Positions 12,695 to 21,500 of a stretch of DNA of 29,611 nt are shown piece by piece. Numbering within the stretch: position 1 is the stretch's first letter; each line of letters opens with the position of its first letter. Made by a program: the position numbers and the translations under genes. The notes below the pieces were generated by a model. It was not told the origin of the DNA. It searched no databases and worked only from the letters and a program-made list of their open reading frames with translations. The stretch is from Bacillota bacterium (GTDB lineage Bacteria > Bacillota > Clostridia > Lachnospirales > Lachnospiraceae): NCBI GenBank assembly GCA_023415655.1, contig JAEZKD010000253.1, forward strand, positions 1-29,611, given 5' to 3'.

Positions 12695-14266
12695 TTATGA
12701 AAAGCGAGGCTCTAATTCCTTTACGATTAACAGATGATCACCAGGATGAATGAGATCACTTTCTAAATTATTGATTTCCATAATTGCTTCCACTGTCGTA
12801 CGGTAGCGTTTAGCGATTTTCCAAAGAGAATCCCCAGGCTTTACAACATAGCCCACCAGCCCTGGTAATTCTTGAAGCTTTTCAAAATCTACTGGCTCCT
12901 CTTTAAAATCAACGATAAAGGACTCTGTTAGTTTATCGAATACAATAACGTTAAGAACAACATTGGCTTTAACTTCAACTTCCTGAGTATCTAGCATCAT
13001 GACATTGATAGACTCAATCATAGCTTTTACATCATAAATACTATTAGGTTTTAAATCCTTGATTTCAATTACCTGTGTAAATGGTACGAGAGAACGGATC
13101 GCTTGTAGTGGTTGTTTATCGTCAGCAGATATGTAGAGAATACTAACGTCAATGACACCATCTACTTGAATACCGTTGTCAACTGGAGTAATTTCGTCAA
13201 TTTTAACATTTCCACTTCCGTAGCAGATTTGAAGAAGTCTTGGACTATCATCATTGATTTTTACTCTTTCCACGACTCTAGCCTTATTACTATTTCGCAT
13301 TAATAGATTCTCATACTGTGCTTCCTTATAGATTGGTGTTATATTGCGAATTGGGGAGTAGAGATCCTTTAGAATTTGCATCTGAGTTTCATCGTATATT
13401 TTAATAGCAAGCTCTAAGATTGCTTCGAGGTCAATTACACGCTCTTCACCATCGGAATCAGGTCGAACGTTCAGATTCTTTCCAACAATACTCAGATTGA
13501 TATTAGGAGTCATGTCTTCATTGCATCCATTACAATCGATGGTACTGCTGAAAGGAAGCTCGGTTTCGTAATATTCCATCGGGTGATTATCAGCATCTCC
13601 AATGTATAGAATAAAGACAGAAATATCCCCTTTTGCCAAAAACTTATCAGTTAACAACCGAACTTCCACATTTTTCAGTTCTACATTGTTGTATAGAATT
13701 TCAGAGATGCAATTCTTACCTGATGGAAGGACGATTTCATCGCGGAAACGATAGTTATCTTTTTTGTTTACCGCTAGATTTGTAACATCGATGTTTTTGG
13801 TCATCGATTGTACATCTGGCTCTGCATCAATAGAAACAGCACTTTCTTCATCATAGATATCTTCTACCGACACACTGAGCCGAACAAGTGCTTTTAAGCT
13901 TAATTTGCGCGAATTAATTACGCTTGCAGATAAATCTTCAATCTCATACTTTATATTTCCTGTATCTTGATTACAGGAATCATTGAGATTGATTGTTTCT
14001 TCGAATGGAATCTGTCCTTGCAGACAATGAACTGGGCGACTAGTTTCGTCGCTTAAATATAGTACCTGGAAGCATAAAAAGCCAGTGACATAAAGTTTAC
14101 CATTACTGATCTTTTGATCCGTAAATTTTACTTCACCCTGAGTCTTAATTAGCTTATTAATATCTGGTTTCATATCCGGCACATTAAAATCATCATCAAA
14201 GGTTACCTGTAAGTTACTTTTACATTTTAACTTATTCATATGTATATTTTTCTTTACAAGTTCCAA
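12695..14266 (-). CDS. SPOCS (DUF3794) and LysM domain protein, probable spore coat/cortex protein
   Basis: 523 residues. Most of the chain is beta-rich with repeats of the SPOCS/DUF3794 type; each contains segments such as VTGFLCFQVLYLSDE...PF, GDISVFILYIGDAD...PF and VDGVIDVSILYISADD...PF. Residues about 472-518 are a LysM domain (GYVVKPGDSLWKIAKRY...PGDHLLI), which binds peptidoglycan or cortex glycans. Proteins with this pair of domains are found in spore-forming clostridia and are expected at the cortex-coat boundary, like SafA/SpoVID in Bacillus; direct evidence for this one is absent. No signal peptide is seen, as expected for a mother-cell protein assembled from the cytosol. A sigma-E-like promoter lies upstream. 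Confidence 0.85.
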   Translation of the reverse strand: MELVKKNIHMNKLKCKSNLQVTFDDDFNVPDMKPDINKLIKTQGEVKFTDQKISNGKLYVTGFLCFQVLYLSDETSRPVHCLQGQIPFEETINLNDSCNQDTGNIKYEIEDLSASVINSRKLSLKALVRLSVSVEDIYDEESAVSIDAEPDVQSMTKNIDVTNLAVNKKDNYRFRDEIVLPSGKNCISEILYNNVELKNVEVRLLTDKFLAKGDISVFILYIGDADNHPMEYYETELPFSSTIDCNGCNEDMTPNINLSIVGKNLNVRPDSDGEERVIDLEAILELAIKIYDETQMQILKDLYSPIRNITPIYKEAQYENLLMRNSNKARVVERVKINDDSPRLLQICYGSGNVKIDEITPVDNGIQVDGVIDVSILYISADDKQPLQAIRSLVPFTQVIEIKDLKPNSIYDVKAMIESINVMMLDTQEVEVKANVVLNVIVFDKLTESFIVDFKEEPVDFEKLQELPGLVGYVVKPGDSLWKIAKRYRTTVEAIMEINNLESDLIHPGDHLLIVKELEPRFS

Positions 14267-14323
14267 GTAACTCCCTCCTTGCTAGTCTTATTCGTTTACC
14301 GTGCGTCCCACGATGTCTACAAT

Positions 14324-14352
14324 AATATATGAGCTACAAATTTATGATATGA
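14324..14352 (-). promoter_or_regulatory. Candidate sigma-E promoter of the SPOCS/LysM gene
   Basis: Minus strand TCATATC (14346-14352), 14-base spacer, CATATATT (14324-14331). This is close to the B. subtilis sigma-E consensus (KMATATT - 14 to 15 - CATACANT). Mother-cell expression fits the product. Confidence 0.4.
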
Positions 14353-14406
14353 CTATTTTTTCATCCAAGTATCTATCCTGTCCTAGATTTTTGCAAAGAT
14401 AATAAA

Positions 14407-14458
14407 ATAACTGCTTATAGAACAATTGTAATATAGACAATTGAACATAAACAGTTAT
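14407..14458 (-). terminator. Intrinsic terminator after ispE
   Basis: Outer arms ATAACTG (14407-14413) and CAGTTAT (14452-14458) enclose an inner ACAATTGT pairing. On the minus strand the structure is followed by TTTATTATCTTT. It lies 20 bases past the ispE stop. Confidence 0.6.
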
Positions 14459-14477
14459 GGATAAGTGCACATATTTT

Positions 14478-15356
14478 TTAGATGAAACTCGTATGATTGA
14501 AAAAGGTTGTGAGGTAAGTTTGCTTACCATAAGGTCCTATCTTAAAGGAGTAAAAAGCTTTTTCAGCAGCAGCTTGATCGGTAAATAAGCCAAAAACGGT
14601 TGGGCCAGAGCCACTCATTAAAGCATTCAATGCACCTTGGGAAAGCATACTGTCTTTGATTTGAGCAATTTCTGGATGCACCTTTAAGGTTACACTTTCT
14701 AAAATATTACCGAGTCGAGAGGTGATTCCTGTAACATCCCTTTGGTTGATTGCTTCAATCATTCCATCGACATCAGGATGGTTGTGATTTTCGTTTAAAT
14801 TAAGATTTTCATATACATACTTGGTAGATACACTTACTGGGGGCTTTACAATCAAACAATGAAAATTAGGAGCCTTCGGTAAAGGTGTTAGAATTTCTCC
14901 AATGCCTTCAGACAAAGCAGTTCCACGAAGTAAACAATAAGGGACGTCTGCACCAATCTTAACACCTAATTTCATTAAATCTTGTATGCTTAAATAAGTC
15001 TCAAAGACTTGATTTAACCCCCATAAAGTTGCAGCAGCATCAGAACTGCCTCCTGCCATACCAGCAGCAACAGGGATCTTCTTTTCTAGAGTAATATGCA
15101 AACCCTCTGAGATACCAAAGGTTTCTTTGAACAATTTCGCAGCTACATAAACAATGTTATTTTCATTCGTAGGTAGGTAATGAAGATTTGTTTTAATAAT
15201 TATGTCGGAATTCCCAGTTGGTTTTATGGTGATTTTATCGTAAAGTTTAACTGTTTGCATAATCATGCGTACATCATGATAACCATTCTCTCGCTTGCCA
15301 AGAACATCTAGTGCCAGATTGATTTTGGCATAGGCTTTCAGCGTAATACAATCCAT
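14478..15356 (-). CDS. ispE: 4-diphosphocytidyl-2-C-methyl-D-erythritol kinase
   Basis: 292 residues, normal for the family. It is a GHMP kinase. The N-terminal motif LKAYAKINLALDVLGKRENGYH carries the conserved Lys and Asn; the ATP-binding glycine-rich loop is PVAAGMAGGSSDAAATLWGLN (about 92-112); the C-terminal GHMP motif is LMSGSGPTVFGLF. It phosphorylates CDP-methylerythritol in the non-mevalonate isoprenoid pathway, which clostridia use for undecaprenyl and quinone-type chains. The ATG has a strong AAAGGAG site. It lies 116 bases downstream of spoIIR on the same strand and is followed by its own terminator. A nearby spoIIR/ispE arrangement is common in Clostridia. Confidence 0.95.
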   Translation of the reverse strand: MDCITLKAYAKINLALDVLGKRENGYHDVRMIMQTVKLYDKITIKPTGNSDIIIKTNLHYLPTNENNIVYVAAKLFKETFGISEGLHITLEKKIPVAAGMAGGSSDAAATLWGLNQVFETYLSIQDLMKLGVKIGADVPYCLLRGTALSEGIGEILTPLPKAPNFHCLIVKPPVSVSTKYVYENLNLNENHNHPDVDGMIEAINQRDVTGITSRLGNILESVTLKVHPEIAQIKDSMLSQGALNALMSGSGPTVFGLFTDQAAAEKAFYSFKIGPYGKQTYLTTFFNHTSFI

Positions 15357-15472
15357 AAGAAACTCCTTTGTATTTGAATTTTGAGATTGTTTCCGATAGA
15401 TTTTTTAATTACCAGAATCAATTTATATTACATTCATTATAAAAGTCAAAGTACGCATTTGCAAGGAGAAAC

Positions 15473-16189
15473 CTAAAACAAATCAGATAACCATTGAATT
15501 AATTTAAACTTGACGGTAACCTTTGTATCTTTTTTGGTTAGGATGGAGTTATATTCTTCTTTCGTTAGAATCGCTTCTAACTCTTCCTTTGACTCCTTTG
15601 GAACCACTTGGAAGGTGGAATCTACATAACAAAGATTTGGAAAGAGAATGCACCACCAGTTTTTCCCTTTGGCTTCCCCAAGCTTGACTCTTAATGCATC
15701 ATATTCTCCTGCAGGAAGGGTGATATCACCATACACCTTAATTGGGAAGGTTGCTTTTCCAAGAGAAACTTCTACATCATAGTTAAATCCATTCTCACGT
15801 AAGATATGGATTGCCTCAGCTTTAATATCTTCCGTATGAGTATTTATCTGTTCCATCGAAGCTTCTTTTGATGAAGTTGCTTCTAAAAAGGTCTGCATAT
15901 AGACAATTAGATGATTTTTTACAAGCAGTTTCACTTCTTGATCTGCAGCAGAATCACTATTGGCAATGACATGTAAACGAAGAATCTCATTTGCGATACC
16001 TTCTTGGATGGAAGGTGATTCTAATAGTATGTGAGGCCTAGATCCCATTGCGGACACTGCAATTCCAGTAAGAATATAGAGGGTACAGCAAAAAGCTAGA
16101 GCAAATGGAATTACAATATGAGAAAGCAATTTTTTAAAAGAATCAATAGAAGTGAAACGATTATGATAAAACGATATTATTTTTTTCAT
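15473..16189 (-). CDS. spoIIR: Stage II sporulation protein R
   Basis: 238 residues. One N-terminal hydrophobic segment (about 26-50) is followed by the SpoIIR domain: SIQEGIANEILRLHVIANSD (about 61-80), then PAGEYDALRVKLGEAKGKNWWCILFPNLCYV, the family signature. In Bacillus, SpoIIR is made in the forespore under sigma-F, secreted across the septum, and triggers SpoIIGA to process pro-sigma-E in the mother cell. No catalytic function is known. The start ATG at 16189 has a GGAG site. A sigma-F-like promoter is present at 16249-16277, matching the one of the SpoIIQ-like gene. There is no clear terminator before ispE, so some readthrough is possible. Confidence 0.92.
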   Translation of the reverse strand: MKKIISFYHNRFTSIDSFKKLLSHIVIPFALAFCCTLYILTGIAVSAMGSRPHILLESPSIQEGIANEILRLHVIANSDSAADQEVKLLVKNHLIVYMQTFLEATSSKEASMEQINTHTEDIKAEAIHILRENGFNYDVEVSLGKATFPIKVYGDITLPAGEYDALRVKLGEAKGKNWWCILFPNLCYVDSTFQVVPKESKEELEAILTKEEYNSILTKKDTKVTVKFKLIQWLSDLF

Positions 16190-16248
16190 TGGAGACTCCT
16201 TTTATGTAATTGATTAGATATTATTCATTCAAATATCATGGATAACTC

Positions 16249-16277
16249 TAGTATTACCCTACAAATTAGTTATATAC
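16249..16277 (-). promoter_or_regulatory. Candidate sigma-F promoter of spoIIR
   Basis: Minus strand GTATA (16273-16277), 14-base spacer, GGTAATACTA (16249-16258), fitting the sigma-F type GYATA/GGnnAnAnT. The same elements with the same spacing precede the SpoIIQ-like gene. Confidence 0.5.
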
Positions 16278-16334
16278 AAATGGAGTGAATAAAAGAAAAA
16301 TCAGAAAGGAAAAATTTATACCATGGAAATTGTA

Positions 16335-16363
16335 TTGAATAATTAACCAATAAAGTGTAAAAT
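16335..16363 (+). promoter_or_regulatory. Sigma-A promoter of ddl
   Basis: TTGAAT (16335-16340), 17-base spacer, TAAAAT (16358-16363). The start near 16370 is 47 bases before the ddl ATG. Confidence 0.55.
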
Positions 16364-16416
16364 GAATAAAGTATATCAAATGCATTTTTCTTAGGAATGA
16401 CAGAAAGGATGTAAAA

Positions 16417-17478
16417 ATGGATAAGAAGACAATAGCAGTACTGTTTGGTGGCAGATCATCAGAACATGAGGTTTCTTGTATATCTGCAACAACAGTCATT
16501 AAAAATATAAATCAAGAACATTATCATATTATTCTGGTTGGAATTACAAAGGAAGGAAAGTGGTTGCTTGTTCCTAATGTAGCCAATATTGAGGACGGAA
16601 GCTGGTACAGTGTGGGTATTAACGCAATTATCTCTCCAGATCGTGAGCAAAAGTCTCTTGTTATTTTTGATGGGAACAAAGTGAAATATCAACCACTGGA
16701 TATTGTTTTTCCTGTGCTTCATGGATTGAATGGTGAAGATGGAACTGTTCAGGGGTTATTAGAGCTTTCTGGAATACCTTATGTTGGATGTGGTGTTCTA
16801 GCAAGTGCAGTTTCAATGGATAAATTATATACAAAGATTATTGTTGATACGTTAAATATCCGCCAAGCAAAGTATGTGGCTGTTATGGTAAAAGAATTGG
16901 ATGAGATGGTAGAAGTAGTAAAGCGTATCGAAGAGAAATTAGACTATCCAGTTTTTATCAAACCATCGAATGCAGGTTCCTCCAAAGGTGTAACAAAGGC
17001 CCACAATCGGGAAGAATTAATGGAGGGCTTAACTTATGCAGCGGAACACGATCGTAAAATTCTTGTGGAGGAGACTATTGTTGGCCGTGAAATAGAGTGT
17101 GCAGTATTAGGAGGCAATGATGTAAAAGCCTCAGGTGTTGGTGAGATTTTATCAGCAGCAGAATTCTATGATTATGATGCAAAATATAATAATGCGGCAA
17201 GCCGTACCATCATTTCTCCTGAATTACCACAAGGGGTAGAGGCAACGGTACGCAATTATGCGACCTCAATCTTTAGAGCAGTTGATGGCTTTGGTCTTGC
17301 GCGTGTGGATTTCTTCTTAACTAAGGACACGAACGAAGTCGTATTTAATGAGATTAATACGTTACCTGGTTTTACATCAATTAGTATGTATCCTATGCTT
17401 TGGGAAGCAAAGGGGATTGCAAAACAACAGTTAGTGGAGAAACTTATTCAATCCGCACTTGTACGCAACATTAAGTAG
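16417..17478 (+). CDS. ddl: D-alanine--D-alanine ligase
   Basis: 353 residues, ATP-grasp fold. The N-terminal domain opens IAVLFGGRSSEHEVSCISA and holds FPVLHGLNGEDGTVQGLLELSGIPYVGCG. The ATP-grasp core has FIKPSNAGSSKGV and a C-terminal VDFFLT...VFNEINTLPGFT with the metal-binding Glu and Asn. The omega-loop motif EFYDYDAKY carries the Tyr that in E. coli DdlB favours D-Ala as second substrate; vancomycin-resistance D-Ala-D-Lac ligases lack it. It therefore makes the D-Ala-D-Ala dipeptide for peptidoglycan in the cytosol. An AAAGGA site precedes the ATG. The DUF1934 gene follows after 15 bases and is probably co-transcribed. Confidence 0.95.
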   Translation: MDKKTIAVLFGGRSSEHEVSCISATTVIKNINQEHYHIILVGITKEGKWLLVPNVANIEDGSWYSVGINAIISPDREQKSLVIFDGNKVKYQPLDIVFPVLHGLNGEDGTVQGLLELSGIPYVGCGVLASAVSMDKLYTKIIVDTLNIRQAKYVAVMVKELDEMVEVVKRIEEKLDYPVFIKPSNAGSSKGVTKAHNREELMEGLTYAAEHDRKILVEETIVGREIECAVLGGNDVKASGVGEILSAAEFYDYDAKYNNAASRTIISPELPQGVEATVRNYATSIFRAVDGFGLARVDFFLTKDTNEVVFNEINTLPGFTSISMYPMLWEAKGIAKQQLVEKLIQSALVRNIK

Positions 17479-17493
17479 AGGGAGACAAAATAG

Positions 17494-17925
17494 ATGACAA
17501 AAGAGGTTCTCGTAAGTATTGCTGGACTTCAATATGAACAAGAAGGCGAAGAGGCAATTGAGCTGATTAGCGCAGGAGAATATTACTTTAGAAATGGGAA
17601 ACATTACGTAATATATGAAGAGCTATTACAAGAACAAGAAGGTGGTTCCTCTTCTACTGTAAAATGTACGTTAAAACTGTCTAATAAGCAGGTCGAAGTA
17701 ATAAAGAAAGGCCCTGCAGCGGTTCATATGATTTTTGAGCTTGGCCAGAATCATATGACTTATTACTCGACACCGTATGGTGATTTAATGATTGGCATTA
17801 CTACGAATTCCATTCAGATGATAGAGAGTGATAATGCCATGGAGGTAGAAATCAATTATGGTCTAGACATGAACTTTCAGTTTGTATCCGAATGTAAGCT
17901 AACCATTAAGATTAAACAAAGATAA
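17494..17925 (+). CDS. DUF1934 (YwiB-like) protein
   Basis: 143 residues, all beta-type sequence with no signal peptide, matching the DUF1934/YwiB family of calycin-like small cytosolic proteins. Visible hallmarks are ELISAGEYYFRNGKHYVIYEE near the N-terminus, HMIFELGQNHMTYYSTPYGDLMIGI in the middle, and a final strand pattern EINYGLDMNFQFVSECKLTIKIK. The function is unknown; in Bacillus it is near arginyl-tRNA synthetase, which is not present here. It lies 15 bases after ddl with a GGGAG site, so a common transcript is likely, ending at 17962-18004. Confidence 0.85.
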   Translation: MTKEVLVSIAGLQYEQEGEEAIELISAGEYYFRNGKHYVIYEELLQEQEGGSSSTVKCTLKLSNKQVEVIKKGPAAVHMIFELGQNHMTYYSTPYGDLMIGITTNSIQMIESDNAMEVEINYGLDMNFQFVSECKLTIKIKQR

Positions 17926-17961
17926 GATAACTCAATTGAAGTGTATATCTTATCTATTTTA

Positions 17962-18004
17962 AAAAGAGTTTTTACAAGCGAACATGACTTGCAAAAACTC
18001 TTTT
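17962..18004. terminator. Bidirectional terminator between the DUF1934 gene and the one-TM protein
   Basis: A 17-bp stem with one mismatch (17962-17978 with 17988-18004) and a 9-base loop, flanked by A and T runs on both sides. It serves both convergent genes. Confidence 0.85.
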
Positions 18005-18009
18005 ATTTT

Positions 18010-18471
18010 TTATTTTTCTGTTTTCTTTGTAACTTTATCTTTCATACGAGCTAAGAATTTCTTCTTTTCTGGTCTTTGGTCAAGACCACCACGAAGACCT
18101 TTGACATCAATTACATAGATTCCGTTGATTAAAGCTTTCACTTCTTTTTTAATTGGCACGAGATCAAAAATCTTTTCTTCACACATTAGGGTAGCAACCT
18201 TAGGACCAATCTTGGCCTTAATTACAGGCACCTTTGCACGACGAAGATATTTTGGTGTTTGATCAAGAACGATTTGAGGAAAACCAGCCTCAGAAATTTT
18301 CATACGTTTTTTATCGATAACTAAGATGGAAAAGGTTTGTGCTCCCTCTCTGATGTTTACTTGGGATGCTTCTTGCTTTTTCTGCATCTTTCTACCATAT
18401 ATAAGTAAAGCAACAAATGCAACGATTAAGATTGCTAAGATTACCAATAAAACTATCTGCCATGTTGACAT
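18010..18471 (-). CDS. Single-pass membrane protein of unknown function
   Basis: 153 residues. One N-terminal transmembrane helix (about 5-27) is followed by YGRKMQKKQEASQ, which suggests a cytosolic C-terminal domain. The soluble part has beta-rich segments such as FSILVIDKKRMKISEAGFPQIVLDQTPKYLRRAKVPVIKAKIGPK and a basic Lys-rich tail. I do not recognise a characterised family; similar short one-TM proteins occur in Lachnospiraceae. The ATG has a strong GGAGGT site. It lies 116 bases downstream of plsC on the same strand, with a 19-bp inverted repeat in that gap (18504-18522). Confidence 0.7.
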   Translation of the reverse strand: MSTWQIVLLVILAILIVAFVALLIYGRKMQKKQEASQVNIREGAQTFSILVIDKKRMKISEAGFPQIVLDQTPKYLRRAKVPVIKAKIGPKVATLMCEEKIFDLVPIKKEVKALINGIYVIDVKGLRGGLDQRPEKKKFLARMKDKVTKKTEK

Positions 18472-18503
18472 ATCTCTACCTCCTTCCGCTATGTAATTTT
18501 ACT

Positions 18504-18522
18504 TTACCAGGTTGTCTGGTAA
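18504..18522. repeat. 19-bp inverted repeat, candidate operator
   Basis: TTACCAG (18504-18510) and CTGGTAA (18516-18522) around GTTGT, 33 bases upstream of the one-TM protein gene. There is no T tract, so it is more operator-like than terminator-like. Confidence 0.4.
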
Positions 18523-18587
18523 GAAATTAGTCACGGATATTATTTTAACATCAAATGCTGAAAAAAGAAATAGGTGATTCGAAAAAT

Positions 18588-19322
18588 TTACTTCTTTAGA
18601 AGATGCTTATCTTCCTCTAGCATATCAGCAATAATTGAGCGAACATATGCACCGAGATGTTTCTTCGTTTCTTTCTCTAAATCATTAGGATAGATAGGCT
18701 TCCCATAGTGGATGATAACAGTTGTTTTTTTCACCCAAGGTGCTTGTTGTTCGAAAACAGCATCTGAGTTAGTGATTGCTACTGGGATAATAGCACAACC
18801 AGTTTTTTCAGCCATTTTGAGACTACCCTCTTTAAATGGAAGCATGTCTTCTTCTTGACTACGTGTACCTTCTGGCATAATGAACATCGAATACCCTTCC
18901 TTGATATACTCTACACCTTGGAGTATTGTCTTAAGTCCTTCTTTTAAGTCATCACGATCAAGGAATAGACAATTCAGATTACGCATCCACCAGCTCATCA
19001 ATGGTACCTTTGAGATTTCTTTCTTTGCAACAAATCCAGTCAGTGTAGGGAGTGTCGTATATCCAACTGGGATATCAGCAAATCCACGGTGATTTGCTGC
19101 ATATAGAACGGCTTCATCCTTTGGTACATTGTCTAATCCGAGTACGATACGTTTGGTACCAGCAAAAAACAGTACAATACGAAAACAAAGTGCTGCCATT
19201 TGTTGTGAGTATGCAACCTTTGCATGACGGTTAAATAAGCCAATCACCAAAGAGATAAGATAAAATGGAATCGAAATAATTAGGAAAAAGCTAAGAGATA
19301 AAACTACACCAATAATTCTCAT
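18588..19322 (-). CDS. plsC: 1-acyl-sn-glycerol-3-phosphate acyltransferase
   Basis: 244 residues. N-terminal hydrophobic segment (about 4-29) for membrane association, then the acyltransferase motifs: block I NHRGFAD (His78-x4-Asp83, catalytic pair), block II around LNCLFLDRDD (116-125), block III FIMPEGTRS (147-155, EGTR binds the phosphate of lysophosphatidate), and block IV AIIPVAIT. It makes phosphatidic acid on the cytosolic face of the membrane in phospholipid synthesis. The gene order gives no direct lipid partner. The start ATG at 19322 lies just after a modest ribosome site. Confidence 0.93.
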   Translation of the reverse strand: MRIIGVVLSLSFFLIISIPFYLISLVIGLFNRHAKVAYSQQMAALCFRIVLFFAGTKRIVLGLDNVPKDEAVLYAANHRGFADIPVGYTTLPTLTGFVAKKEISKVPLMSWWMRNLNCLFLDRDDLKEGLKTILQGVEYIKEGYSMFIMPEGTRSQEEDMLPFKEGSLKMAEKTGCAIIPVAITNSDAVFEQQAPWVKKTTVIIHYGKPIYPNDLEKETKKHLGAYVRSIIADMLEEDKHLLKK

Positions 19323-19411
19323 AACATAAGCCTTTCTTTTCTAGTATTTGCTTAACTATTGCGTTACATAGTATATCACAATTGCGAAAAAACAACAAGT
19401 AAAGAAGGTTT

Positions 19412-21406
19412 CTACTGAATATAGGTAATGTGCTGATTTAAATCATAGGTGGTAGAATAACCATCATCCTGATATAGCTCATAAGGACGTAGTAGCTCTT
19501 TATTTCGAATCGTAGTTATTGTTGTATAATCAATTTTGGTTGTATTAATGGCTGGTGCACATAATGGAAGAAGGTGATGTGGTTTTAAAAAGACAACAAC
19601 TTCAGTAAGTGCGATTTCAATATAATGATGTCCTTTGGTATATGATGTTGTTGTATAAACTTCATCACTTGTAAAGCGTATACAAAGCATATCCTCTGGA
19701 AGATAGACATGACGTCCAATTGCATTTTGCTCATACACTGGGGTTAACATCAATCCTTCCCCAAACATTAACTGATCTTCGGTACGTCTAGCCATGGTAT
19801 CATTAGGATAATCAAATGCCAATGGTCTAAACAAACAATCTCCATGCAATGCAGCCTTCATAAACTCACTATATAGGTAAGGAATGAGACGGTAACGTAA
19901 GCGTAGCAGAGTCTTAAAGGCATCCATATGTGGATAACGATAGCATTCCTGTTCTCTGGTTCCAAGTGCAGAATGATTTCTCATTAGTGGTGTAAACATT
20001 GCAAAGGCAATCCAACGAAGCAAGAGATCTTCTGTCGTTTGACCTCCAAATCCACCAATATCAGCACCTGAATAAAGGAAACCACACATATTCAAGGAAG
20101 GCATCATTTTGATGTTGAGTAATAGGTGTGACCACCAAGAGTGATTATCTCCAGTCCAGATTCCGCCATATCGATGCATTCCGATATAGGAAGAGCGGGA
20201 GAAGAGTAGGATTCTTTTATCTGGGCAAAGTTCATCAAAAGCTTCATTTGCTGCTCTCGTCATATTGTAACCATAGAGATTATGCACCTGATCATGGCGA
20301 ACTCGCTTTCCATTGATATTATGGTAGAAACGAGCATGATCTTTTGGGTTATTTGCAACTAATTGAAATGCATCTTTCAGACGCCAAAAGTTATCTAGGG
20401 TAAGTTCTTTGGATTCTAGCTCTTTGACCGTAGTAAATGCTTCTTTTACTCCTTCTTTGGAGTAGAAGATGGCGGGCTCATTCATATCATTCCAAAAGCC
20501 TTCAATTCCATCCTCTAATAGTACTTTGTATTGACGCCCAAACCATTCTCGGGCTTCTTTGTTGAGGACATCAGGAAGGAAAGTATCACCTGGCCATACA
20601 CCAACAACAAAAGGTTCTCCATTCTCATCCGTACAGTAGTAATTCTTTTCTAATCCTTCTTCGTAGACTTGATATCCTTTTTCAATTTTTATACCCGCAT
20701 CGATGATTGGAACTAGATGTAGTCCACGTTCCTTCATATCTGCTACAAACTGAGGGAAGTTTGGGAATTTCTCCTGATCAATCGTAAAGTCTTTGAACCG
20801 TTCCATATAGTCGATATCTAAGTAGATTGCATCGATTGGAAGTCCATTTTTTTGATAGCCATCTGCAACTTGAAGGATATCTTCCTTGTTTTGGTAACCC
20901 CAACGACTTTGTTGATATCCAAAAGCCCAAAAAGGAGGTATGTAACTAGTACCAATTAACTTACGAAACTGTTTAACAATATCGTAGGAGGACTCACCCG
21001 TAATCACGTAGAGATCTAAGTCGGCATGCTCTGTTACTATGGTTAGGATCTCTGGATTGGTGTAACCAATATCAAAGGTAATCTTTGCTGGATAGTCGAT
21101 AAATAGACCAAAGGGATTGGTCTTATCCACAATGATAAAGTTATGTGCTCCATACAAAGAGTTTTTTTCTTCGGTATGACAAGGATCGTCGGCACAGTAA
21201 TTCACATAGAAGAAGCCACGTTTATTAATCCCACGGTTGGCTTCGCCGAGTCCATAAACAATATCTTCATCTTTTAACTGATATGTAAGAGAAAAGCCTT
21301 TTTGGTCTTCAAGTTTAAAAGGTACTTCTTGTAGTGTGGAAACAGGAATTGATTCTACTACTGCATCTGTTTCCATTGGATTTCCAAATTGATAGCGTTT
21401 AATCAT
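19412..21406 (-). CDS. Glycoside hydrolase family 31 alpha-glucosidase
   Basis: 664 residues, no signal peptide, so cytosolic. An N-terminal beta-sandwich (about 1-150) precedes the (beta/alpha)8 barrel. The catalytic nucleophile is Asp307 in GFWNDMNEP; the acid/base is Asp420 in IWTGDNHSWW; the substrate-binding segment YLDIDYMERFKDFT (195-208) is also typical of GH31. A C-terminal beta domain ends the chain. Probable role: releasing glucose from maltose, isomaltose or related alpha-glucosides taken up by the cell; a related specificity (alpha-xyloside, alpha-galactoside) is less likely but not excluded. No transporter gene is adjacent. The promoter region has operator-like repeats (21450-21500), suggesting sugar-dependent control. 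Confidence 0.9.
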   Translation of the reverse strand: MIKRYQFGNPMETDAVVESIPVSTLQEVPFKLEDQKGFSLTYQLKDEDIVYGLGEANRGINKRGFFYVNYCADDPCHTEEKNSLYGAHNFIIVDKTNPFGLFIDYPAKITFDIGYTNPEILTIVTEHADLDLYVITGESSYDIVKQFRKLIGTSYIPPFWAFGYQQSRWGYQNKEDILQVADGYQKNGLPIDAIYLDIDYMERFKDFTIDQEKFPNFPQFVADMKERGLHLVPIIDAGIKIEKGYQVYEEGLEKNYYCTDENGEPFVVGVWPGDTFLPDVLNKEAREWFGRQYKVLLEDGIEGFWNDMNEPAIFYSKEGVKEAFTTVKELESKELTLDNFWRLKDAFQLVANNPKDHARFYHNINGKRVRHDQVHNLYGYNMTRAANEAFDELCPDKRILLFSRSSYIGMHRYGGIWTGDNHSWWSHLLLNIKMMPSLNMCGFLYSGADIGGFGGQTTEDLLLRWIAFAMFTPLMRNHSALGTREQECYRYPHMDAFKTLLRLRYRLIPYLYSEFMKAALHGDCLFRPLAFDYPNDTMARRTEDQLMFGEGLMLTPVYEQNAIGRHVYLPEDMLCIRFTSDEVYTTTSYTKGHHYIEIALTEVVVFLKPHHLLPLCAPAINTTKIDYTTITTIRNKELLRPYELYQDDGYSTTYDLNQHITYIQ

Positions 21407-21449
21407 AAAAGCCTCCTGAGTATGGGGTATTCATTCTTATAAGTTATAG

Positions 21450-21477
21450 TTTCGCAAGATGGAGTGCATTTTCGCAA
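21450..21477. repeat. Direct repeat TTTCGCAA upstream of the GH31 gene
   Basis: Two identical copies, 21450-21457 and 21470-21477, exactly 20 bases apart (two helix turns). They lie downstream of the expected start, in the leader. Possible regulator-binding sites. Confidence 0.4.
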
Positions 21478-21485
21478 TACAACTA

Positions 21486-21500
21486 ATGTTTTCGAAACAT
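21486..21500. promoter_or_regulatory. Palindromic candidate operator of the GH31 gene
   Basis: ATGTTTTCGAAACAT is a perfect 6-3-6 palindrome with a central CG, resembling LacI/GalR-type operators. It covers the expected start site next to the -10 TATAAT (21506-21511, extended by TGA on the minus strand). Confidence 0.45.
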
